This document shows positions 16,637-23,156 of a stretch of 33,721 nucleotides of DNA, one piece after another. The stretch lies in the NCBI GenBank assembly GCA_002358975.1, contig DEPX01000184.1, positions 1 through 33,721 on the forward strand. The letters are read 5' to 3'. Position 1 is the first letter of the stretch. The number at the start of each line of letters is the position of its first letter. This stretch comes from Micrococcaceae bacterium UBA3381. Its GTDB lineage: Bacteria > Actinomycetota > Actinomycetes > Actinomycetales > Micrococcaceae. Position numbers and translations under genes: made by a program. The notes under the pieces were generated by a model. The model worked only from the letters and a program-made list of their open reading frames with translations. It was not told the DNA's origin and ran no database searches.

Positions 16637-17337
16637 TGTCAGCACAGCCTCGATTTGTTATTGCCATTGACGGTCCCTCAGGTACCGGGAAATCCACGAT
16701 TGCTCGTTGGGTTGCTCAAGAACTTGGTCTAGGTTATCTGGACACCGGTGCTAATTACCGTGCCGCTACATTATGGTGTATGCAAAATGGCTTAAACCTT
16801 GCCGACCCAGAAAACGTCGAAACAACACAGCTCACCGATCTGATCACAAGTATGCCACTGGCACAGGATCTCAACCCCAACAACTTTACTCTCGTGCTTG
16901 ATGGCCGGGACGTTACCGAAGCTATCCGTTCCGACGAAGTGACAGCCAACGTCTCGGTTTTGTCCACCCGCAAGGCTGTGCGCCAGCATCTAGCTACATT
17001 ACAACGCCAAGCTATTGATGCTCGACCGCGCATCGTGGTTGAAGGTAGAGATATCACTACGGTGGTGGCTCCTGACGCCCAAGCACGGATTTTACTTACC
17101 GCCTCACCAAGCGTTCGCATGGCACGCCGCAGCCAGCAACTGCGTGAGACCGAACAGGACCCGTCAAACGTAGAAACTGATGTGCTTGGCCGGGACAAAA
17201 AAGACTCCACCCTCGTCGATTTTGTGACCCCTGCTGAAGGTGTCGCCGAAATCGACTCCTCCGATCTTTCCTTGGAAGATACCGTAACTGTCGTCCTGGC
17301 TGAAATTCAGCGTCAGGTTAACGCCGTTGGTACGTAA
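16636..17337 (+). CDS. cmk: Cytidylate kinase
   Basis: This 233-aa nucleoside monophosphate kinase phosphorylates CMP and dCMP with ATP. The P-loop is GPSGTGKST. YLDTGANYRAATLWC and VVEGRDITTVVAP are the substrate-binding motifs, and ARRSQQLRE lies in the lid. ATG 16636 is chosen over an in-frame ATG at 16621. It overlaps the tyrA stop by one base and has GGAAGG about 7 nt upstream. The usual family Tyr in LDTGAxYR is Asn here (GANYR). It lies 9 nt before der; the pair cmk-der is a standard actinobacterial arrangement. Confidence 0.93.
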   Translation: MSAQPRFVIAIDGPSGTGKSTIARWVAQELGLGYLDTGANYRAATLWCMQNGLNLADPENVETTQLTDLITSMPLAQDLNPNNFTLVLDGRDVTEAIRSDEVTANVSVLSTRKAVRQHLATLQRQAIDARPRIVVEGRDITTVVAPDAQARILLTASPSVRMARRSQQLRETEQDPSNVETDVLGRDKKDSTLVDFVTPAEGVAEIDSSDLSLEDTVTVVLAEIQRQVNAVGT

Positions 17338-17346
17338 GAAAGCATT

Positions 17347-18855
17347 ATGACTGAAGAAGAATACACCCCGTCCGGAGCTGACACGGTCGATGAAGACCTA
17401 GCACAGCTAACCGACACAGAACATCAGGCTCGTACCGACGCATATCTTGCCGGCTTACAGCAGTATGACCTCGAAGAAGAAGACCAAGCAATCTTGGCAG
17501 GCTTCGACGACGATGAAAAGGTTGAAGGGCCTGACTTTGTTCCGCCTGTGGTCGCTATTGTGGGTCGTCCCAACGTCGGCAAATCCACTCTGGTCAATCG
17601 CATTATCGGACGGCGTCAAGCAGTGGTTGAAGACGTACCGGGCGTCACCCGCGACCGCGTATTTTACGAAGCCGAATGGAATGGCAAACTATTCACCGTC
17701 GCGGATACTGGCGGATGGGAATACGGGGTTAAGGGACTGGCGGCGAAGGTCGCTGACCAGGCAGAACGTGCCGTAGATCTTGCTGATGCGGTACTTTTCG
17801 TCGTGGATGCCACAGTGGGAATCACTGCCACGGATGAAGCCATCGTGAATATGCTGCGCAAAGCTGGCAAACCTATCGTGTTGGCTGCCAATAAAGTCGA
17901 TGGTCAATCTCATGAGTCCGATGCTGCGGCATTGTGGGGGCTTGGATTTGGTTATCCTCATCCAGTGTCCGGTTTGCATGGCCGTGGTACTGCCGATCTG
18001 CTGGATGTTTTGGTAGAAGAGTTACCCGATGAATCAGCTTATAAGGATGTGCTGACTGCACAGGGGCCTCGCCGTGTGGCAATCGTGGGACGGCCGAATG
18101 TCGGTAAGTCGTCGTTGCTAAATTCTCTTGCTGGTGGGGCACGTGCGGTAGTCGATGACATAGCAGGCACCACTCGCGACCCAGTGGATGAACTGGTACA
18201 AATCGACGGGGAGATCTGGGAGTTTATTGATACGGCCGGGATCCGTCGTCGCCAGCACATGGCCTCGGGATCCGATTATTACGCGTCGCTGCGTACTCGA
18301 GCTGCACTTGACCGTTCAGAAGTGGCCGTTGTCATACTAGAGTCGTCTCAAACGTTGAGTGAACAAGATGTGCGCATCATTCAGATGGTATTGGATTCTG
18401 GGCGCGCTATGGTGTTGGCGTTTAATAAGTGGGACTTGATGGACGAGGACCGGCGTCACGATCTTGAACGCGAAATTGATCTGGATTTACAGCACGTCAA
18501 CTGGGCACCACGGATCAACCTCTCGGCGAAGACCGGATGGCATAAAAACCGTCTAGTGCCTGCCCTAAAAACGGCGCTAGAATCTTGGGAAACTCGTATC
18601 CCCACGGGCAAACTCAACTCGTTTATCGGTGAACTCGTGTCTGCCCATCCTCACCCTGTACGAGGTGGTAAACAACCGCGGATTTTGTTTGCGACCCAAT
18701 CGTCAACGAGACCACCAAAGTTTATTCTATTTACCACGGGCTTCTTGGACCCCGGCTACCGTCGCTTCATTACCAACCGACTGCGCAGATTTTTTGGGTT
18801 CAGGGGTAGCCCGATAGAAATAACCATGCGCGTTCGTGAGCGGCGCCGTCGATAA
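17347..18855 (+). CDS. der: GTPase Der (EngA)
   Basis: This 502-aa protein has two tandem GTPase domains and is needed for 50S ribosome assembly. The first P-loop is GRPNVGKST (about residues 73-81), with VADTGGWEYG and AANKVDG. The second is GRPNVGKSS, with FIDTAGIRRR and AFNKWDLMD. A KH-like domain ends the protein (about 400-502). The first 65 residues are an acidic extension absent from E. coli Der and common in actinobacteria. It ends the parA-scpAB operon. A weak 5-bp hairpin followed by five T (18897-18919) may stop transcription before the tRNA gene. Confidence 0.95.
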   Translation: MTEEEYTPSGADTVDEDLAQLTDTEHQARTDAYLAGLQQYDLEEEDQAILAGFDDDEKVEGPDFVPPVVAIVGRPNVGKSTLVNRIIGRRQAVVEDVPGVTRDRVFYEAEWNGKLFTVADTGGWEYGVKGLAAKVADQAERAVDLADAVLFVVDATVGITATDEAIVNMLRKAGKPIVLAANKVDGQSHESDAAALWGLGFGYPHPVSGLHGRGTADLLDVLVEELPDESAYKDVLTAQGPRRVAIVGRPNVGKSSLLNSLAGGARAVVDDIAGTTRDPVDELVQIDGEIWEFIDTAGIRRRQHMASGSDYYASLRTRAALDRSEVAVVILESSQTLSEQDVRIIQMVLDSGRAMVLAFNKWDLMDEDRRHDLEREIDLDLQHVNWAPRINLSAKTGWHKNRLVPALKTALESWETRIPTGKLNSFIGELVSAHPHPVRGGKQPRILFATQSSTRPPKFILFTTGFLDPGYRRFITNRLRRFFGFRGSPIEITMRVRERRRR

Positions 18856-18967
18856 CCGTCAGGTTTCCTCGGTGAATAAGGTTGTCTATGTTATCTATCG
18901 ATTCGGGAATTCGATTTTTATAGTGTAGAGTATCCCGAGGATCCGGGCCTCACAAGGGGCACTGGGA

Positions 18968-19044
18968 CGGGCTGTGGCGCAGCTTGGTAGCGCACATCTC
19001 TGGGGGAGATGGGGTCGCAGGTTCAAATCCTGTCAGCCCGACCA
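18968..19044 (+). tRNA. tRNA-Pro (anticodon GGG)
   Basis: The gene is 77 nt including an encoded CCA. The acceptor stem is CGGGCTG (18968-18974) with CAGCCCG (19034-19040). The anticodon stem CATCT/AGATG encloses the loop CTGGGGG, giving anticodon GGG. The T-arm GCAGG-TTCAAAT-CCTGT is complete. GGG reads proline codons CCC and CCU. AT-rich -10-like hexamers TATAGT (18919-18924) and TAGAGT (18926-18931) lie upstream and may be its promoter. Confidence 0.95.
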
Positions 19045-19076
19045 AAACATCCTTGGTTTAGCACTAAGGATGTTTT
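19044..19076 (+). terminator. Rho-independent terminator after tRNA-Pro
   Basis: An 11-bp perfect stem, AAAACATCCTT (19044-19054) and AAGGATGTTTT (19066-19076), with an 11-nt loop starts right at the last base of the tRNA. The T-rich 3' arm is typical for a tRNA terminator. Confidence 0.85.
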
Positions 19077-19132
19077 ATCATCTACAGACTTGCGAAAATG
19101 CAGTGCAATATCGTACCGGGTGCGATGGTGCT

Positions 19133-19164
19133 CTAAGATTATTGCAATAATGTTTGGATCTTAG
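19133..19164. promoter_or_regulatory. Nested palindrome upstream of garA
   Basis: A perfect 14-nt palindrome, ATTATTGCAATAAT (19138-19151), lies within a larger inverted repeat, CTAAGAT (19133-19139) and ATCTTAG (19158-19164). It sits about 160 nt upstream of garA. No T-tract follows. The shape suggests an operator for a dimeric regulator, but I do not recognise the motif. Confidence 0.35.
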
Positions 19165-19267
19165 TTGGAAACAACCCAATCTACGGTGCGACAGGCTATT
19201 TTGCTACCGTGACTGTTTGTTCAAGCAGTGAATTCATGACGCCAATCAGCTAAACTATATGAGCCAG

Positions 19268-19292
19268 GGTGACTCAGGGAGTGTGAGTCGCC
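19268..19292 (+). promoter_or_regulatory. Hairpin in the garA 5' leader
   Basis: A 9-bp stem, GGTGACTCA (19268-19276) and TGAGTCGCC (19284-19292), with one G-U pair and a 7-nt loop, is followed by AGTTATTTT. It lies 31 nt before the garA start and just upstream of its AAGGAG site. It could be an attenuator-like element, or an operator reading as TGACTCA...TGAGTC. Function unknown. Confidence 0.4.
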
Positions 19293-19323
19293 AGTTATTT
19301 TGTACAACAAGGAGCGCTCAAGC

Positions 19324-19776
19324 ATGACAACAGATAACCCCGTTCCTGGTAACTCAGAAGAAAATTCTGAGATTGAGCCAACAACCGTCGGGTTGCCCAA
19401 GCTTGAACCGCTGAAAAACCTGCATCTAGGAGCCGAAGAGCGCGCAGCGGTGGAAGCTTTGCCAGTTGGCTCAGCTCTACTAGTTGCACACGAGGGCCCG
19501 AATCGAGGTGCTCGTTTTTTGCTCGACCAGGACAACGTAACCGTTGGACGCCACCCCGATGCTGACATCTTTCTGGATGACGTGACCGTATCGCGTCAAC
19601 ATGCCACTTTCCAGCGTCTTGCAGATGGTTTTAAAGTAGTAGACGCCGGTTCATTAAATGGAACCTATATCAACAACGACCGCGTAGATTCGATTGAATT
19701 ACGTACCGGGATGGAACTGCAGATTGGTAAGTTTCGGTTGTCGTACTATGCAGGTACACAGCGAACTAGCAACTAG
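19324..19776 (+). CDS. garA: FHA-domain metabolic regulator GarA/OdhI
   Basis: This 150-aa protein is the actinobacterial switch that, when unphosphorylated, inhibits 2-oxoglutarate dehydrogenase and NAD-glutamate dehydrogenase and activates glutamate synthase. The FHA domain (about residues 52-140) has GRHP at 75-78, SRQHA at 90-94 and SLNGTY at 110-115. The N-terminal phosphoacceptor pair is Thr20-Thr21 in EIEPTTVGLP. In mycobacterial GarA the corresponding pair sits in ETTS, so the flanks differ here. The start is ATG 19324, with AAGGAG about 10 nt upstream. Neighbours match the Rv1827-Rv1830 order. The PknL-like kinase at the window end is not its known kinase. Confidence 0.93.
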   Translation: MTTDNPVPGNSEENSEIEPTTVGLPKLEPLKNLHLGAEERAAVEALPVGSALLVAHEGPNRGARFLLDQDNVTVGRHPDADIFLDDVTVSRQHATFQRLADGFKVVDAGSLNGTYINNDRVDSIELRTGMELQIGKFRLSYYAGTQRTSN

Positions 19777-19855
19777 TTCTATCGCAGCCTAGTTGTCGGT
19801 CGAGAGGCCGGGAGCTAGCTTTACCGGTCCTAGATATCGAAAAGGTCTGAGCTAA

Positions 19856-20605
19856 TTGTCCGCTTTCCCTAAACCCCATCCAGTTTCGCCAGCTACACCG
19901 CACCGTTCTCAAGCGCTTATGGCGATTGGAGAAGTCCTAGAACATATAAACGCAGAGTTCCCAGACGTCAGGGCATCCAAAATACGTTTTCTGGAAGAAC
20001 GCGGTCTCATCACACCGGCTCGAACCTCGTCGGGTTATCGCAAATACACTGTCGCGGATGTGGACCGGTTGCGCTTTATTTTGGCATTACAACGAGACCA
20101 GTTTTTGCCACTAAAAGTCATTAAGGACTACTTGGATGCTATCGACGCTGGAAAACGTCCAGAGTCGTTGCCGGGAGGCTTACGGCTTGAACCGAGGTCA
20201 GTATCTCAACAACTTGCCCAAGAGCTCAGCGGACATATTCGCCCTATGTCGCGTGCTGAGCTTCAAGGTATGTCTGGCGCATCCGATGATCTGATGAAAA
20301 CCCTTGAATCATATCGGCTGATCTGGCCGAATGAGACGGGGCGCTATGACGATCATTGTCTCAAAGTGGCACGCGCAGCGGTGACCTTGACCAAGTTTGG
20401 GTTTGAAGCCCGACACCTACGCCCATTCCGGATCGCAGTCGATCGGGAACTAGGAATGGTCGAACAAGCCACCTCTGGGCTGTTGCAACACAACGGTGAG
20501 GTTTCACAAGAACGAGTCACTGAAGCTGCACGGGAAATCACTCAGGCTTGTTTAAGCTTGCATGCTGGTGTCGTCAGTGCTGAAATTGCAGATATGGACA
20601 ATTAA
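19856..20605 (+). CDS. ftsR: MerR-family regulator FtsR-like
   Basis: This 249-aa regulator corresponds to Rv1828/FtsR. That protein is known in Corynebacterium as an activator of ftsZ, linking it to cell division. The N-terminal MerR winged helix covers about residues 20-95 (GEVLEHINAEFPDVRASKIR, RFLEERGLITPARTSSGYRK). The C-terminal part (about 150-249) has the HCLKVARAAVTLTKFGFEAR block typical of this group, not a metal-binding or drug-binding domain. The start is TTG 19856, with AAAAGG about 11 nt upstream. A later ATG at 19919 would remove part of the N-terminal region but keep the HTH. Target genes here are inferred. Confidence 0.87.
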   Translation: MSAFPKPHPVSPATPHRSQALMAIGEVLEHINAEFPDVRASKIRFLEERGLITPARTSSGYRKYTVADVDRLRFILALQRDQFLPLKVIKDYLDAIDAGKRPESLPGGLRLEPRSVSQQLAQELSGHIRPMSRAELQGMSGASDDLMKTLESYRLIWPNETGRYDDHCLKVARAAVTLTKFGFEARHLRPFRIAVDRELGMVEQATSGLLQHNGEVSQERVTEAAREITQACLSLHAGVVSAEIADMDN

Positions 20606-20648
20606 TTACGCCTAGCTTGAATGGCTATTACAATAAAGGAGCTTCGCC

Positions 20649-21239
20649 ATGGCCGACATAGTAATGAAGGTCCTTGAAATTCGAATTGTGCTGCCTGGTA
20701 ACCAACCCATTCTTCTGTTATTGCACCAGGACACCCAGCGTATACTCCGGTTATGGATTGGACCTTCAGAAGGTACCGCTATCGGACTCGCACAACAGGG
20801 CGTGGATACTCCACGACCAACAACCCACCAGCTACTCGTTGAGGCTTTACAGCAAGCCGGCGACCCCATTGAAGCTGTGCGTATTGCCAAAGTAGACGAC
20901 GACGTTTTTTATGCAGAACTCATGCTGGAATCAGGCACCACCGTTGATTCACGGGCATCTGATGCCGTAGCTGCAGCCCTGTTTGCCGGCGTCGCTGTTT
21001 ACGCCACAGAAGACGTACTGGAAGCAGCCGGGATAGATTTGACTGAAGGTGACGTCGCAGCTGAACTCAATATCGAGCCACCCGAAGTCGAACCAGAGAT
21101 CCCAGAAGAAAGCGTCGAAGAATTTCGGGAATTTCTTAAAGATCTTAATCCCGAAGACTTTCTCACTCCAAATGATACAGCCGAAGATGATGATACGGGT
21201 CGGGATGATGACGACGAGACTGGGCCAGCTGAAAAATAG
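20649..21239 (+). CDS. Bifunctional nuclease (BFN) family protein
   Basis: This 196-aa protein has a DUF151/BFN domain at about residues 5-135, with LRLWIGPSEGTAIGLAQQGV, RPTTHQLL and the DSRASDAVAAALF block. Plant BFN members have nuclease activity; the bacterial role is not established. Residues about 155-172 (VEEFREFLKDLNPEDF) form the usual short C-terminal helix. An acidic Asp-rich tail of about 24 residues ends the protein. ATG 20649 follows AAAGGAG. It lies between two MerR genes, as in Rv1828-Rv1829-Rv1830, which makes a regulatory partnership likely but unproven. Confidence 0.85.
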   Translation: MADIVMKVLEIRIVLPGNQPILLLLHQDTQRILRLWIGPSEGTAIGLAQQGVDTPRPTTHQLLVEALQQAGDPIEAVRIAKVDDDVFYAELMLESGTTVDSRASDAVAAALFAGVAVYATEDVLEAAGIDLTEGDVAAELNIEPPEVEPEIPEESVEEFREFLKDLNPEDFLTPNDTAEDDDTGRDDDDETGPAEK

Positions 21240-21341
21240 TTCCGACACGAACCGGCGTTTGTCCCTGGGTCTTTGACCCGGCCCCATAACCGGAATACCG
21301 TGGAAGACTACAAGTTCCACAGTAACTATGAGACCATTATT

Positions 21342-21356
21342 GCATAACCGTTATGC
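21342..21356. promoter_or_regulatory. 15-nt palindrome upstream of the second MerR gene
   Basis: GCATAACCGTTATGC is a near-perfect palindrome (7-bp arms, 1-nt centre), 69 nt before the GTG start of the downstream MerR gene. A -35-like TTGCAT overlaps its left edge (21340-21345). A -10-like TACGGG lies 19 nt further on, the wide spacing typical of MerR-controlled promoters. Autoregulation is plausible but not shown. Confidence 0.4.
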
Positions 21357-21424
21357 GATGCAGGTACGGGTGATGTGCTTAGCAAGCTTCCCCGCGTGGA
21401 ATAGATCAGCAGGAGGAACCCCTA

Positions 21425-22018
21425 GTGTCTCACACCAGTGATTCAGGGCAGAGTCAGTATTTTAACTCTGACAATCAGGGCATGTTGTTTAACGATGACG
21501 CACCGTGGTTAGACAATGATCACGGTTACCGTGGTCCTACAGCTTCCAAAGCTGTAGGCATCACCTACCGTCAGCTTGACTATTGGGCCCGTACCGGTCT
21601 TGTCGTGCCCTCACTTCGTGGTGCAGAAGGGTCAGGAACCCAACGGTTATATTCATTTCGGGATGTCCTCGTGCTAAAAGTTGTAAAACGTTTACTCGAT
21701 ACTGGGGTTTCGCTACAACAGATACGAACTGCCGTAGAACACCTGCGTGAGCGCGGAGTTGAAGACCTTGCACAAATCACTTTGATGTCTGATGGTGCAT
21801 CCGTTTATGAATGTACCTCTGCTGATGAAGTAATAGATCTAGTTCAGGGCGGCCAAGGGGTTTATGGCATTGCTGTAGGACGCGTCTGGCGTGAGGTTGA
21901 GGGAACATTATCAGAACTGCCTGCCGAACGTTTGGCAGACGGTAGCTCCACAGACGAAGAGTTCCCGGGTGATGAACTAGCGCTGCGGCGTCAGGCACGA
22001 CGTCAAACAGCGTCTTAA
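21425..22018 (+). CDS. MerR-family regulator (Rv1830-like)
   Basis: This 197-aa MerR regulator has its winged helix at about residues 38-105. TASKAVGITYRQLDYWARTG is the first helix-turn-helix and GSGTQRLYSFRDVLVLKVVK the wing. GVSLQQIRTAVEHLRERGVE follows. The C-terminal part (SVYECTSADEVIDLVQGGQG) matches the conserved group found beside BFN proteins and lacks metal-binding cysteines. The start is GTG 21425 behind AGGAGG, a very strong site. It closes the garA cluster; a strong terminator lies 29 nt after the stop. The mycobacterial homologue is linked to growth and division control; the role here is inferred. Confidence 0.88.
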   Translation: MSHTSDSGQSQYFNSDNQGMLFNDDAPWLDNDHGYRGPTASKAVGITYRQLDYWARTGLVVPSLRGAEGSGTQRLYSFRDVLVLKVVKRLLDTGVSLQQIRTAVEHLRERGVEDLAQITLMSDGASVYECTSADEVIDLVQGGQGVYGIAVGRVWREVEGTLSELPAERLADGSSTDEEFPGDELALRRQARRQTAS

Positions 22019-22046
22019 GGCTTTCGATAAGCAAACTGTTAATGAC

Positions 22047-22077
22047 AACCCCGTTATGTATACATAACGGGGTTTTT
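22047..22077 (+). terminator. Rho-independent terminator of the garA-MerR cluster
   Basis: A 12-bp perfect stem, AACCCCGTTATG (22047-22058) and CATAACGGGGTT (22063-22074), with loop TATA, is followed by T-rich GTTTTT. It ends the + strand cluster. The minus-strand ATPase gene ends 32 nt beyond it, so the stem may also help stop that transcript. Confidence 0.9.
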
Positions 22078-22108
22078 CGCGTCGGCTGTGAGTAAGAGGT
22101 GACGTCGA

Positions 22109-22933
22109 TTAGCTGCGGCGAGCTCGGCGCAGCGGTTGTTTTACGTCGTAGAGCTTTTCAAGCAGCTCGTCAAAAGTGCGGGCTGCACTCTTAGCGCTTT
22201 CGCCTGGCCAGGCATGAACAGGCCAGGCGGCGCCTTGTATCTGTTGCCAATTGGTAGTTTCGGCGACCTGGGTATCCAACAGCCGGTTACCAAACATCCG
22301 GCGCATCTCTGACATGCGGTAGTTGTGTTCGGTAGATGCGGCACGGACACGATTAACTACGACTGCCGAGCTTTTGAGCGCTGGTGCAAACTCACGTTGA
22401 AATAAGTCTAATGCGCGAAATGTACGTTCTGTTCCAGCGACGGAAAACAGACTCGGCTCAGCGACAAGCAGCACATCAGTAGACGCTGCCCAAGCCATCC
22501 GCGTAATGCCATTAAGCGCCGGAGGACAGTCGACCAGGATCAGGTCATACGTATCTAGGTCGCCCAATAGGGTTGCCAAACGGTTCAAGTCTCTACGACG
22601 AGTCGAAACTTTTTCAAACATTGATGTCTTGGCAGACCCCCGTGCCACATGCAACGTCCCAGCACGATGTTCCTCGTTTTGGTTAGTTTCAACCCAACCA
22701 GCTGGTACGACATGATCGGTAACATTATATTGCTTTGGCTTGCGCAACATGGTGCCAATGTCCAGACCAGGCTGGTCATGCTTAATTCCGAGACCAGTAG
22801 TGGTGTCAGCGTGCGGGTCAAGATCAATGACCAGCGTAGAAACACCTGCCGCCCATGCAGCAGATGCCAAACCCAGCGTTATAGATGTCTTACCAACGCC
22901 GCCCTTGAGGCTGGAAATAGAAATAACCTGCAC
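22109..22933 (-). CDS. Orphan ParA-like ATPase
   Basis: This 274-aa ParA/MinD-superfamily ATPase has Walker A KGGVGKTS at about residues 10-17. TLVIDLDPHADTTTGLG and LILVDCPPALNGITRMAW follow. No ParB or other partner gene is adjacent. The C-terminus is very basic (KQPLRRARRS), which could bind DNA or the membrane. The start is GTG 22933, with AAGGTG about 8 nt upstream on the minus strand. It is divergent from pyruvate carboxylase. It differs from the ParA at 12306 in sequence and context. Cargo positioning rather than chromosome segregation is possible; I have no direct evidence. Confidence 0.85.
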   Translation of the reverse strand: MQVISISSLKGGVGKTSITLGLASAAWAAGVSTLVIDLDPHADTTTGLGIKHDQPGLDIGTMLRKPKQYNVTDHVVPAGWVETNQNEEHRAGTLHVARGSAKTSMFEKVSTRRRDLNRLATLLGDLDTYDLILVDCPPALNGITRMAWAASTDVLLVAEPSLFSVAGTERTFRALDLFQREFAPALKSSAVVVNRVRAASTEHNYRMSEMRRMFGNRLLDTQVAETTNWQQIQGAAWPVHAWPGESAKSAARTFDELLEKLYDVKQPLRRARRS

Positions 22934-23061
22934 TACGATTACACCTTATTTATGAAATAGAAGTTTTGGTCGATAACACATTCTAACAAGCAAAAAGGTA
23001 AGTTCTGTCCCTGCCGCATTCAAGTACATATTTTTTGCAAAGGCTAAGAACGTGGGTAGTA

Positions 23062-23129
23062 TCACGTATGTTCAATGTATACAGTACTGGTATCTTTGGA
23101 CCTACCTGAGCGCCTGTTGCCATACGTGA
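23062..23129. promoter_or_regulatory. Spaced inverted repeat in the ATPase-pyc divergent region
   Basis: TCACGTATG at 23062-23070 is exactly the reverse complement of CATACGTGA at 23121-23129. The two arms lie 50 nt apart and would fall on either side of the pyc promoter region, about 30-95 nt before the pyc start. Two half-sites bound by one regulator with looping is one reading; chance is the other. Confidence 0.35.
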
Positions 23130-23156
23130 CAGCAGCATAAACACCATGGAGGTACC

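Noticed and set aside
18897..18919. Possible terminator of the der operon.
   Set aside because: The stem is only 5 bp (ATCGA/TCGAT) with a 9-nt loop, although five T follow. It is too weak to list as a feature.
18968..19323. tRNA-Pro as a possible integration site for a mobile element.
   Set aside because: There is no integrase, no repeat of the tRNA 3' end and no foreign-looking genes nearby. xerD at 11174 is the chromosomal recombinase by context.
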